NCBI RefSeq assembly: GCF_023091745.1
Contig: NC_068910.1
Coordinates: 131,395,170 to 131,459,169, forward strand
DNA length: 64,000 bases
Reading direction: 5' to 3'
Source of the DNA: Budorcas taxicolor
Lineage: Eukaryota > Chordata > Mammalia > Artiodactyla > Bovidae
Below, piece after piece: positions 1 to 13,700 of this stretch. Position numbers and translations under genes: made by a program. How positions within the stretch are numbered: position 1 is the first letter of the stretch; every line of letters begins with the position of its first letter. The notes below the pieces were generated by a model. That model did not search any database. It was not told where the DNA came from and was given only the letters and a program-made list of their open reading frames with translations.

Positions 1-3000
1 AGATGAATTTTATGTCTGGTAGCAATCTGCTATTTTAAAAGTCAGCATACAGAGGTATTTGTTTCATCACACCTTTATGATGCTCTGGTACCCACTGTTA
101 CTACCTTTTCCTGACAATAAAGCACGTTACAGAATACTATCCAAATGAGAGCAGACTCACTGGACTAGTAGTGCCACATCTGGTCTTCATTACTTTAAAA
201 ATACACACACACATATATAAAGTTTTTAACTTCTGATGATAGAAAAAGGTAGCCACAAATATTTCTCAGCTGGGTAGACATATATATTTACTCTGCTTAC
301 CTCATAACAGAAGAAAAATGGTGCTAACAGAAGCTAACAGCTGGAGCTAACAGCTTCAGATGGCAAAAAATTCAGATGAGACTTCCACAATAGGTACACC
401 TGTCTGAGCAAATTTTGGAATGTAAGAGGTAGAACATAGTAAGTATGAAAAGCAAATAATACTTCTTCCTAAAAGTGGATCCCCTCTTTACTGAAAATCA
501 CTCTTAGACATCACAATTTCCAATATAGGCAGAAAGTCCCAAGCCCTTAAACAGCTATAATGACTTGCCTCTTGATATTAAAATGTTCACAAAATGAAAA
601 ATTCTTTAAGCTGAGGAAAACTTTCATAATGCAACCTCAAACTGGGGGGGTTAAATAACTGAAATATTTATTTAGCACTGGAAAAGTAAATTCATAGTTG
701 CCCGTGGGTGGCCATGTACAACAGAGGATAGCTGACAAAGTCTGCTTAATAAAATATACAACATATTTTTTCTTATGCAAAATCAGCAACAATCTGGGAT
801 AATTCAGATTTATTATGGGGTAACTGTCAAAAGTTTATATCTGTGACAATAATGATGAAAAACAACCCAGAGTTCATTCAGCTTTTTCTGGCAGATGGAA
901 GGTACAATCCTAGGGCAACAGAATTTTCAACAGTACAGCTGACAAAGTGTAAAAAGGTTCTAATTACTTAGTGACAACATAAAGTGTTCCATGGAGAACT
1001 GTGTCTCCTAAATCTCACATTCTTCATACCTATCACCTTTACCTTTCTAGGTGTCTTTCAGTCTAACACATATCTACCTGCTGATCCTTCAGATACAAAG
1101 TGTCTTTACATCCCAAATGTTATCAATGCTTCCCACCCCACCCCCCCAACTAAAGTTCTCATTTCAAAGAATACACTTTGAAAGTCTAGAGGAAATAATA
1201 AAGGAGAAAGGAAAATCAAGCCACTTTCCCCCAGAGTGGTATATAAAACTACAGAAGAGTTTTCCTGTGTTGAAATTAGCATGCTTTTGTAATGACTAAC
1301 ATCTCAGTGAAAGTAAATTAACAGTCTGCCAGGTAGAGAACTAAAAACAGGACTTTTAACAGCTACCTTCTAAAATGTCCTTCTGTTACTAAAAAGGCTG
1401 CTTTATCAGTTCCAACAGTTATGATGGGATTTAACTTTTAATCAATTCCAACCTTTATATTTTAAAAACTTACTGCAAGAAAAAATTAGCTATCTCATGG
1501 CTCATGAACTTCTAGGACAGGAGCAAGATAAATTCCTCTTTTTTCAGACAGACAATAGACTATATTAGTTAAATGGATTTTGTTTTACTTCATTCATTGA
1601 GACACCTGCAGTTGCTAACAAAAACTCCCAGTGTATGCTTTGCTTGCTAATTAGGGGAAACTTCATTTTATATTTTTTCCATTCAAATTGATTTATCAAA
1701 ACAAGCTGAAATTTTTAAAATTATCCAATAGAAGGGACATGATTTAAAACATCCTAGAGAAATGATGTTACCAGTAATTTACAAGTAAAAAAAAACTCAG
1801 CCACAAAAAATGTCAAAGCTAAAAACAAGAGTTTTACTATCATTCAGTGCTTCTATTACCCTTCTGAAAGAAGTTATATTTTAATGTGATGTAAAGGCAA
1901 CATTGAAAGTTTTTCTTTAAATTAACCACCTAATTTGTCCCTAAAATTACAAAGAAAGTCTTTTACAGGTCAAGTGCAGTAAACTAAAATGTTCTTTCAG
2001 CACAAAGCAGCACTAGAAAAAGTAACAGTTATAGAAGGAGTTGACTAGTTTTGCAGTGGCTGCTCCATCAATAACAGACATCAGCAGACGGTATCCATTC
2101 CAGAGCACAGACACAGCTACAGACTAGATGCGAAGAATGCGTCACACACTTGGCTGATAAATGTTCTTTGTCTTTGTATCTTTCTATTTTGAATGAAGTG
2201 GATTTCTTATTAAAGTTTAAATCAGATCACATAAGTTGGTGGTTTAAACATGATGAGGTATGAAAGCTCTGAATATCCCTAATGTTCAGCAGGATTTACC
2301 AGAGATATAACGGCTTCTCAGGGGAACTTTCAAATAGTTACACTTTGGGGTTATAATGAATTCTAGGTTTAAAAGGATATTCTCTTAAAAAGAACTGAGC
2401 AACTTTCCTTCAGAATTCATTTTGAACAGCACATCAACAAAAAATCTTCTCTGATAATGTCCCAACATTGAGTCAAGATGGCCAACTAGCACCAAGAAAT
2501 CGTATTGAACTCAGTTGCAGTTCTCTTGGCAATTAAGCTTATTTTTCTCATTCCAGTCCGAGCACAAATGTGGATCACTGAAGACAGTACTGGAAGCGCC
2601 ATTTGTAGGTAGAGGTCGTAGTCATTAAATGAGCCAGAAGGTAGAAACTTTATTTTATGGAAGGGACTTGACTGGGCAGCACTAGTAGGAGATGAAATGA
2701 TTAGGGAACAATGAGGTCATAAGAAAAAGATCACTGCCCTTATTTGGGTTAAACAGAAGATGGTCATTGAAAATAAGGATGCTACTTATGCGCAGCATGA
2801 ATACACTAGAATCCAGCTGCACCTAACTAAGAAAAAAAAAAATCCCTAAGTAGCCTTTAGAAGCGTATGTTATTTGCCAGTCACAGAAGGGAACAGCACC
2901 TAGGGTGAACTCCAATTTAATGAGGACCTTGATCAGGACCACAAAGCCTGAAACATTTGTTTTAATGCAGAAACAGCCCTAGTCACACTGGTTAAGTTTG

Positions 3001-3897
3001 GGGAAATCAGAGGGGTTTTTTTTTCCCTGTTTTTAATTTTTTTATTGAATTACAGGATATGGTTTTGATCAGTAAGGATTCTAAATCTTCATACCAGTAT
3101 TAGAACTGTACCACTTCCAAACCCTAAGACATGTAAGACCAAAGAGAAGCAATAGCCATACAAATTAATATGTGCCCCTCTCCTTTCTGCTCTAAGGGAA
3201 TCTTCAAACCAGTATCACATTTAAGAGTCAAAGTGTTAATTCTTCAGCATTCCTGACAACTAGAAGCACATTCACTGAAGGCTGAAGGTGAGGGAGCGGA
3301 TGGTTTACTATCTGCGGAGAATGGCGTCAATAGAGGAAAGAAAACCATCCAATCTCACTAAGGATTAATGCAAATTTGGCTAGAAAAAGCCACCAGTTAA
3401 TCCAAGGGTTCACTGTGGAAGAACTCATGAAAAGTACTCTGAAGTACACAACAGGTCTAAACATCTCCCTTGTTGCAAGTAGTTGTGTGAAATTCAAGGT
3501 AAAGATTTAGTCTCATCTTTTAATGTCAGTATTTTTCCCACATTAAAGGGAATGAGGAGTCCTCTTTTTCCCCCACAAAAAAAAAAGGGAGCCACATTAA
3601 CATGTGCATATTCCCATGACTCTATAATATGTAAGTGCGGATCTCGAAAGCCTAGGGTTTTCCATAACAGAGTGGGCCGTTCTGGTTATTACCCTTTTAT
3701 TAGAAGGGTATTCCACCACAGAGAGCCAAAGGTTTTCCAGATGTGTGTAAGAGAGCAGGTGCGCAAGGCAAGCAAATGAGCGCAAACAGTATTATGGAAA
3801 ACATTTGAGAAGTTAGCTCCATGAGGACTGTGGGCTCCACAAGAGGACTTGACTGGGTAGCCTGGTCTGACACAGGGACATGAAAGCAGAGATTGCT
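1..3897 (-). other. KPNA1: KPNA1 3' UTR (probable, possibly including downstream flank)
   Basis: The region follows the stop codon on the minus strand. I saw no ruminant SINE, BovB or L1 in these 3.9 kb, in contrast to the introns, which fits a conserved exonic UTR. Candidate AATAAA signals on the minus strand lie at 3696-3701, 3041-3046, 2649-2654, 809-814 and 667-672. Sequence alone does not say which are used, and the transcript may run past position 1. The short plus- and minus-strand reading frames here (for example at 984-1299 and 3483-3785) have no recognisable protein features. Confidence 0.7.
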
Positions 3898-4085
3898 TCA
3901 AAGCTGGAAACCTTCCATAGGTGCCTCACACTGCTGGAAGATGTACTGCTGCTGGCTGAGGTCAACCTGGGGTGCGATGCTGCTGTCCTCATCCTCCGTC
4001 CCAAAGTAATGCTCAATAAGATCAAAGGCCTTCTGGTAGATCTCTTGGTTTTCATGACTCTGTAAGAATTCAATTTTATCCAGGC
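3898..4085 (-). CDS. KPNA1: KPNA1 exon 14, coding part
   Basis: Encodes the second and third bases of Gly477 and then residues 478-538, starting LDKIEF and ending EGFQL, with TGA at 3898-3900. It carries the C-terminal segment with the acidic GTEDEDSS stretch and a Gln-rich tail, the part of importin alpha that contacts the exporter CAS. The acceptor AG is at 4086-4087 after a T-rich tract. Confidence 0.96.
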
Positions 4086-4664
4086 CTAAAATGAAGAATT
4101 TTTTAAAAATCTGTTAGAAATTTTAATAAAACTGTATTTTGCCATGTTTGTTTCTCTGATGTAAAGGAAGATTCTCTACTTACTTCTCATAAGCATTTTG
4201 CAACACAGAAAATATTCCTCCAGTTACAACTGAATAGAAGTATTGCAAACTGACATCTTAAGTGTGTGTGCAAGCAACAGCCAGTCCCCAGAAGCAGCAA
4301 TTTCTGTAACAGTCACATCATCCTGTGCCTAAGGCCAGTAGCAGAAGTTTTCCCACTGGACTGTGTCTGTGGCCTAAGTTTATTCTTAGCTCTGGTTCTA
4401 TCTATCCAGGCTCTGAGCTAACCAGTATCATTTCAACAAAGGTGTAACATCCATAAATCAATCAGCCAGAATCAATTTACATTGCTTTAAGAAAGAAATC
4501 CAACCAGGACAACTAGCCAACACATACTCCCTTTACTAAGTTTAAGTACATCTGAGCTAGGCTTTCTTTTACCTACAGCTTATAAGCAATCTAATGGCTA
4601 CAGCAATACTGGAAATAAATGTTAACAGTGCTCAGAAAAAAAAAACATATACATATTAAAAACC

Positions 4665-4705
<41 letters not shown>

Positions 4706-7700
4706 TGCAAAAATTAACAAGATTTCTACAGCAAAATATCTGGATAAAGGAACATTTGTCTTTTTATACATTTCAAAACTTCTTACACTATGCAGGAATA
4801 TAATTTTTATAATCAAGCCTTTTACAAAGTGGTAAACTGCTAAAGTCATTTTAGAAAACAATTCTGCATTATCTGATAAATCTGAAGATGCCTGTCCCCT
4901 ATGACCCCTAATTCCAATCTTAGGAATAAACCCACCTTAGAGTAGTGGTTTTCAATAGTGGCTATACATGAAAATCACTTAGGGAATGTAAAAGTTATCA
5001 AGTACAATGGTAAACCAATGATTAAAGGTACAGTTAGAACTGAGATTGGAAGAATGAGGAAACCAAAAGGCAGATAGTGACTCGACTGTTTCTAATGAAA
5101 CTAGAAATCTTTACAGTTAGGAGCACAGAACTGGGAAATGCAATGCAAAATCAGAAGTCTAAAATCTTAGAAAAGAAGTGGAATGGGGCGTTGTCTGCAG
5201 TAGATATGGGTGCTCTTGAGGTTGAGATGTACTAGTAAGAATACACAAGTATCATAATGGCGGGCAGCATCAGGGAACAGAAGATCCTAACAGTCCAATG
5301 TAAAAAGGGCTAAACTTCGGATACTTGCTTCTCTTCACATCTACAATGCATCTGTTTTCCCATCCTGCATACTAAATATTTATAGGAGAAATTTTTTGTA
5401 TGAGTTTGCTAATGACAGGTGTGAACAGGCCAGAAAAGCACGGAGGAAAAAAAATAATTTCAGGACATCTATTAATCTCGCTTACCATAAGCTTCTTCAA
5501 TCAAAGCACAGTAAGGATTAATGCCAGTGCCATTCCTTTTGGCTTCTTGTTCTCCAAGCCTCAGGATATTTTCCAAGCCATTTAGGGCAACCTGTACGAT
5601 CTTAGAGTCCATGACTGTGAGGAGATCACAGAGTGGCTTGATACAGCCCAGTTCTACGAGGTACCTAAATTGATAGAACAATTTAGTCAAACAAAGCTTT
5701 TAATTTCATAAAACTTTTGGTGGGAGGGAAATCCTAAAATTCACTGAAGAAATAAAAGTAGGCACTCATTCAACCATACAACCTACACCTTGTCCAACAG
5801 AGTCCAAGAGACACTGATAGCAAATAAACATGAAAAGACACTCAACATGTGTCATTGGGAGGCTGCAAATCGAAACTGATGACCCCACACATCTGTTAAA
5901 ATGGATAAAATCCAAAACACTGATAATATCAAAGGCTGACAAAAATGTGGAGAAACAACATCCTTTTTTTTTTTTTGCTTGAGACAACATCTCATTTTTT
6001 GCTGGTGGGAATAGAAAATAAGATAACCACAGTGAAAAACAGCTTGGCAGTTTGTTTTTTTTTTAAAGAAAGCTTTCCATATGACCCAGCAATCCCACTC
6101 CCCAGACAGTTACCCAATTACGATGAAAATTTATGTCCACACAAAAACCTGTACAAGAATATCTATAGGAGTTTTATTCCTAACTCAGGTAAATGAATAA
6201 ACTATAATTATCTAGACAATGGAATACTGTTCTTATATAATCACAAAGTTGTGTTCAACTCTTTTGCAACTCCAAGGACTATAGGCCACCAGGCTCCTCT
6301 GTCCATGGGATTTCCCAGGCAAGAATACTGGAGTCGGTTGTCATTTCCTTCTCCAGGGGATCTTCCCCACCTAGGGATCAAACCCATGTCTCCTGCATTG
6401 GCAGGTGGATTTTTTACCACTGAGCTACCAGGGATTCAGTGATAAAAATTAAATGAGCTATCAAGCTATGAAAAGATGTGAAGGAACCTTAAATGAATAT
6501 TGCTAAATGAAAGAAATTAGTCTGAAAAGACTCCATACTGCGTGATTCTAAATACATGACATTCTGGAAAATATAAAACTTTTATAAAGGCAACAAAAAG
6601 AATAGTGATTGCCAGGGATTTGAGGGGTGGGGTAAGGGTGTAGTGATGAACAAGTGAGGAAGAGGGGACTTCTGGAGCAGTGAGTGATGCAGCAATGGTG
6701 GAAACATTCATCAAAATCTGTAATTGTACAACACAAATAATCCTCAATATAAAATATGAATTCAAGCTAATAATGTATCAGTACTGGTTCTACTGTAACA
6801 AATGTAACCATACTAAAGCAAGCTTTTACTAGAAGAAATTTACAAAGTATACAGGAACTTTTACTATCATCTCAATTTTTCTCTTCTTTTAAAAGCCTTA
6901 ATTTTTTTAAGTTTATATCATATTTAGCTTTATTATTTACTATGCAATGACTTTAATAGTATCATGCATAATTTTATTTAAATATTTACTGATAATTTAG
7001 ATGATATGTCCTTTGACAGGCTAGGTCACTCAAATACAGACTACATAGGCCAAAAGCCATTTCTGACCATTTCCCCTTCCTTTACAGCACAGTTTTTAGT
7101 CACTAAAACCTGTTAACCATTCCTTCAACATATCTATATAATTCTCATTGTTTCTCTTAAAAAAAAAAAGCCTCCTTAGATTAGTTGCTGCAAATTTGAA
7201 AATCATAGAAAAGCATAAAGAAAAATAAGAAGTATCCAGAAATGTGCTACATATAAGCAGGATGACTTTGGACAAGTTATAAAATCTGTGTCTTAGTTTC
7301 CTCAAGTAGAAAAATCTGGGAACCACACTAAGTCTGTCAATAAACGCCAGCAAAATTTTAAAAGTAGTTACTTAAACAGATGACTTACATACCTGCACTT
7401 AAACTCCACTGGCCTATACAGGCAACAGCAATTGGCTATTTCAGAGACTTGTTCAGAATCTCCAAATTGTCCTCAAGCTTGATCCTGGTCTACGTTTTAT
7501 GTGATCTCCTCTCCCCACTAGAAATCTTGGTTCGGTGACCTCTAATCCTTATATTTTCTTTTAAAACCTCGTTACTTTTATAATACTATCTGGTTGTAAA
7601 ATGTTTTATTATGAAAACCGGAGGAGGCAATGGCACCCCACTCCAGTACTCTTGCCTGGAAAACCCCATGGACCGAGGAGCCTGGTGGGCTACAGTCCAT

Positions 7701-10700
7701 GGGGTCGCTAAGAGTTGGACAGGACTGAGCGATTTCACTTTCACTTTTCACTTTCATGCACTGGAGAAGGAAATAGCAACCCACTCCAGTGTTCTTGCCT
7801 GGAGAATCCCAGGGACGGGGGAGCCTGGTGGGCTGCCATCTATGGGGTCGCACAGAGTCGGACACGACTGAAGCGACTTAGCAGCAGCAGCAGTGTACTG
7901 AAAACTTGATTCAGGATTAAAAACAAATTTTAAGTTATAAAAAGCTTCTAGAACTTGTATATAATTAAATGAATAAATACTGACTAAAACTATTTTAAAA
8001 CTACCAATTAAATTATACCTCCTTACAAGATCAGAGGAATTTAAGGTGCTATTTTCTGCTGCAATCACTCATCTTTGGAGACCATAGTGGTGTTTCACTA
8101 TTGATACAAGTTTCTCCAAAGTAACCTTCATCAGAACAGAGGACCAGGGGAACTGGGCTGTTAGGAGATGGAAAGTCATACCACTTTGAGAAAAGCATGG
8201 TTCAAGTCTGGAACTCGCTCCAACGAATGGTGTATTTCAAACACTCGGATAAAGCAATCACTGATGCTAGGTGGCTTTGTGTCAGGAAAGGCTTTCGTTA
8301 AGAAAATTTCTGATGAGCAACAAACTCACAGTGTCTTAAACCATCTCTCTTAAGACAGGATTTTGCTTCTTCTGTGTCCTCATTTTTATCAAAAGCGGCA
8401 CTTTTTTCTTCAGTCTTTGGCTCTTTCATTTCCTTTTTGATCTGTTACCAAATCCTATAGCTTTCTTTCCCATATTTAGACCCGTACTTCACTGCTACAG
8501 CTATTATATATATATTTTGCTCACACAGCATGCAGGATCTTTAGTTTCCACTAGGGATCAAACCTATATGCCCTGCAGTGGAAGCAGTGGAGTCTTAACC
8601 ACTGACTGCGAGGGAAGTCCAAGTCCTTACAGCTATTACCGTAATTTTGGCCATCACTATGTACTAAACTATTAATACTACAATGGCACCGTAACTGTTC
8701 TCTTTCCTCTCCTCAAAACACTGTCTTCTTCGTATCACTTTTAATATTAAAGACACTCCAAAGTCTTCCCAATAGCCAAGATTAATGCCTTCATCCAGTT
8801 TTCAAAGTCTATCTATCATTAAATTCCTCATCCCCTATAGAGAGATTGATTTGCCTCTTCCAATAACATTTACTGTGCACATTCCTTCATGATATTCTCT
8901 CCTCCAAAACTACCAAATCTCTACTCAAATGGCAAGTTTCATCTCTTTTATGAAACTTTAACTCCAGGCAACATTATTTATCCTTCAGTTTTAAGAACTG
9001 TAGTATGTATTAGCATTTGATTATATTTAACCTAATATTATGAAAACTTCCCAAGTTATTCATAACTGGTCCTTGCATCTAAATCTTGTCTTCTCAACAA
9101 GAATAAGCAAAAGCCACATAGATGTCTTTTATCAGCAATAAAGTCAGTTTATTTTCTATAATTTAGACTAATATTTTCATAATCATCTTTCAATATAACT
9201 CTTTAATTAAGAAAAAATGGCTAGGAGATTGATAATTAACTTCATTATTACAAATAGCTATGCTGAATTTTAAAAAGGGATAGGAGCCATTCCATTCCTA
9301 ACAGAGCAAAACACCCTGAATACTTCCTGATGGATACCATAGTATTTTTTAAATGTCTTTAAAATATATACATGTCAATTAAGAAAACATACTGGTATAA
9401 TATATAGTGACAATAATTATAAATCTGAATCTGAACATAAAACTTGACTGTCAACTGTTCTGCATGTGTGTATGTTAAGTTGCTTCAGTCATGTCCAATT
9501 CTGTGCGACCCCATGACTGTAGCCCACCAGGCTCCTCCGTCCCTGGGATTCTCCAGGCAAGAATACTGGAGTGGGTTGCTGTGTCCTCCTTCAGGGGATC
9601 TTCCCGATCCAGCGTTGAACCCGTGTCTCTTACGTCTCCTGCACTGGCAGCCAGGTTCTTTATCATGAGCGCCACCCAGGAAACCCCATCAACTGGTCTA
9701 ATAAACTTCTATATTACTTCATTTTACCGCCATCTGGTGGTGACATTTAAAAATCATAGTATTCCAAACCAGAATTTTGAAGATTAAAAAAGACCCAATC
9801 TCATACAAATACGTTCTGAAGACCAGTTGAAGTATCTCCTATACATGATGAACTTTACTGAAATGGCTACTGCATGTGTTAATCTATTTAAACTGTATTA
9901 TTTCAGGTATATACTTCTGATTTTCTGTAGCTGATCAATTTCTGAAATCTTAGGACTACTTTACCTTCTCATGTTGAAATTCCAAACTCAGCACTAAAAG
10001 TCAGCACTGGCTAAGCACCTACGTTTAATTCACAAAGAAACAATATCAGAAGTAGCTATGTTTCCCCCATGTTACATATATAGAAAAGGTGAATGGTTTA
10101 ACACTCATTGGTAACCATCTTCTCCTCATTTGAATTCCCCAAAGTATGTTACGGCAAGATATATCCATAATTAAGCATTTGATTATATGTTATTCTTCTG
10201 AGGAATTGATTCCTATCCATATTTATGCACTGTGTAGCCATTAAGGTTGTAAGTTGCTGCTCTAGGGGCCATTTAAGTCTCAATCTAATATAGATCTCTC
10301 CCTTTACTGAATAATAGTACTTTAGGAGACTTGCCTCTACTAAATTTGGCACTTTCATACTTCTCTTTCAAGTCTGTGCATTTCTATTATTAAGACATCT
10401 AAATAAGAAATAGCAAGTCAGCTATTAAAGTTGGACTCTTAAGACTTCTACAAGTAACCTACCGGACTACCCACAATGTTTTTGATTATGCAGCTTTCAG
10501 AGTAGGCTCAAGCCACCCCCTTTAAGTATTTCAATGGCCTCAAACCTCAACTATGCCTTCCTTCTCACATCCCAGAATTATCTTTAGCAAAAAAGAATGG
10601 GCAAAATACTAAGAAATCAAATATACACTTGAGTCTAATTATGAAACTAGTAACAATCTTCCAAGAGGTCAGAGTTGGGCATTCCTAACTGGGAGACAGA

Positions 10701-13700
10701 ATGATTTTCTTTATAAGACACGACTTGGCTAGTACTTACTTGATCTGTTCAGCTGATCCTCCAGAAGTTGCATTTGTGATGGCCCAGGCAGCTTCTTTCC
10801 TTGTCCGAAACTCAGCAGTCTGTAATATACTAATGAGGGCTGGGAAAATGTTGGCATCTATCACAGTCTGAAATTAAAGAAAAAAAATTGAAGACAAGGA
10901 AATTACAAGAGTCACAAAAATGTTCATGATGCTACTTATAACTTTTCAGCTAGCTTTACTAATGTCGCCCTTCCCCTGTTAAAGATTACCAGAAGGAGTT
11001 AACTCCTCATTATCCCAAACTTTCTGGCTACACTTAGTTACACTAACATATTCCCTGGAGTTTGTGACCCTGTAATCCCCTACTTTTCTATTCTACATGG
11101 GTTCTTTTCTCTTTTATTGTTCTCTCTTATTCCATTCACAATAACAAATTTTAAAGGTTCAATTCTCTGTTCCTCTGCCATTCTCCTTTCTTTCATAGCA
11201 TCCACTCTCACATGTGTGTTCTGCAGCTCCAGTCCCCATCTCTCACTGGAATCGCAGTCCAAGGTGGCTGAGAGCTTAGTTTACATCTGCTATCCACCTT
11301 AAACATATCATCTGCTCTATCAGGTCTTTTTTCAAACCTCTCTAGTTCACAAAGGCTGTTCTGTATTTATTTATTCATTCTAAATTCAATCAGTCACCAA
11401 GTCTCCCTTACATTCTCAATTCAGAACATCCTCAATTCATCTTTTCCTTTAGCACTGCCACTATTTTACTCCAAGCCACAACCTCCCACCCAGATTACCA
11501 GAACAGCCCTTAGTTAGACAGAGTACTTTTATTTAGTCCCTCTCATATACTAAAGTAGTCTTCCTCAAATTGCTTTCTTCATGTTTCTCCTCAGTTCAAG
11601 AACCTAAAATGGGTTATCACTTCCTGTATCAAAAATCTGAGGAATTCTACACGAGAGCTTGATGGTAGCAGACAACAAACTACAGCTGAAAACATGCTAT
11701 AAATTGCTATAGCTATAAATCTCAGCCCCTGACAGCCTTCTGGGGGATGACTAACAATGTTTTCCTGGTCAAGAACTCTATTACACCACTGAAGGAAATC
11801 AATTAAGTTTAGTGGAAAGATGCTTCATCTTGGTTCTGTCATTTACTGAAGGTATCTGTGAGCAAACCATTTTATTTCTCTGAGCCTCAGTTTCATCTTT
11901 GATCAAGAATGCTGGATGAGATGACCTCTACAATTCTACTCCGCTCAAAGTCTATGGTATATCTGTTCTACCTTGTTGTTTCAGCCTTTCTCGTGGTCTA
12001 TCCTGAAACATCTGGCCCACTGTCTCTCAGTTGGGTCACTCTCCCACTAATACAAGAACAAAAATCAAGGGCAGATAACCATTTAGAGAAAACCAGGTCC
12101 CCAAAGAGTCATGAAAAACTGAAGCAATCTAACACAAGTCCATTAAAAAATAAATAAATGTTTTACTTGGCAAGAGTAAAAAGCCAGTCTACTTAGCATA
12201 AAGTCCATCAAGACATTTTGAAAATACAAGATGCTACGTCTCAGATCTTGGCAAATTTTCAAATATTTAAGGCAAAGAGAAAAAGCCAAAGCCTGAGTGT
12301 AAGTTTCAAAAGACTTAACCTCTATAATGCAATAAAAAACCAAGGTGTAGACTACGTAAGACAGCACTGGAAATTAGTGGTGTCCAAGGCAATAAGGAAA
12401 AAAATATATACACACACACACATACACTTTAAATGCTGACTGAAAAACCCTCAAATAATAAAAATATAGAATAAAGATGGGTGATATGAGATTACCTGGA
12501 TCTGTGCCCTATTTCCAGCTGTGATATTAGATATTGTCCAACATGCCTCCTTTTTGATAGACTCCTTTGGGCTACTCAGCAAATGCAACAAACTCTGCAG
12601 AGCTGAGCAATTCAAAATTACCTAAAGGTAAAGTTTGAAAAGGTTACTTATTGTACTGATCCAAACAGAAGTAAATCTCTAACTCACATACTTTATTTTA
12701 GGAAAATACAGGCAAAAAAAAATAATAATCTCTCCTTGAAATTTTAGACTTAACTTTATATATGTAAAAAAGTATTCCCTGCCAGTAAGAATTCATTTCT
12801 AAGATTATCAAAGCAATTTCATTATATATACTCACAACCACTAAACAATGTGCCTTATTCACTTTACTATGCCTATAGCATATTAAAATATCTTTCCAGT
12901 AAGTGACCAGAAATTAGTAAGTGGTCTCAGAAATCAATATATACTTAGTTAAGAATACCAGGTGCTTTACAGGATACAAAGATTGAAAATACATGTCCCC
13001 AGCTATTAAACAGCTTACAAAGGTGAAGAAAGTAAGACAAATAGAAGTGAACAAGGAAATCTACTCTACCGGAAACTAAAATCATAAAGTTATAATGATT
13101 AAAATAATATGTGACAGGCTCAAGAACCAATCATTAAAGAAGAGAAAAGTGAAAGTGAAAGTTGTTCAGTCCTGTCCAACTCTTTGCGACCCCACGGACT
13201 ATACAGTCCATGGAATTCTCTAGGCCAGAGTACTGAAGTAGGTAGCCTTTCCCTTCTCTAGGGGATCTTCCCAACCCAGGGATCGAACCCACATCTCCCA
13301 CACTGTAGGTGGATTCTTTACCAGTTGAGCCACAAGGGAAGGCTCTAAAGAATAGAACAGCATATCTAGTCTAGAAACAAATGCAAGTATTTATCAAGAA
13401 TTAAGTATATATACCTTTTTCTTCAAGAAAGGATTAACTGACTAGTAGTCTTATTTAATAGATGGTTCTAGTGAAGAAGAACTAAAGAACCTCTTGATGA
13501 AGATCAAAGAGGAGAGTGAAAAAACTGGCTTAAAACCCAATATTCAAAAACCTAAGATTATGACATCTGGTCCTATCACTTCACGGTAAATAGATGGGGA
13601 AAATGTGGAAATTGTCAGATTTCATTTACTTGGGTTCCAAAATCAATGTGGACGGTGACTGCAGCCACAAAATTAAAAGACATGTGCTCCCTGCACGAAT

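Larger units (their letters stand above)
5665..10739 (-). other. KPNA1: KPNA1 intron 12
   Basis: 5.1 kb. Holds an old L1 3' region (5770-6750) split by a Bov-tA SINE, a BOV-A2 dimer (7620-7893), a CHR-type SINE (8505-8622) and another Bov-tA (9474-9687). I recognise nothing in 6750-7619, 7894-8504, 8623-9473 or 9688-10739. Confidence 0.9.

Noticed and set aside
984..1299. Two overlapping plus-strand frames of 65 and 82 codons
   Set aside because: They lie antisense in the KPNA1 3' UTR, have no recognisable domain and arise by chance in stop-poor sequence.
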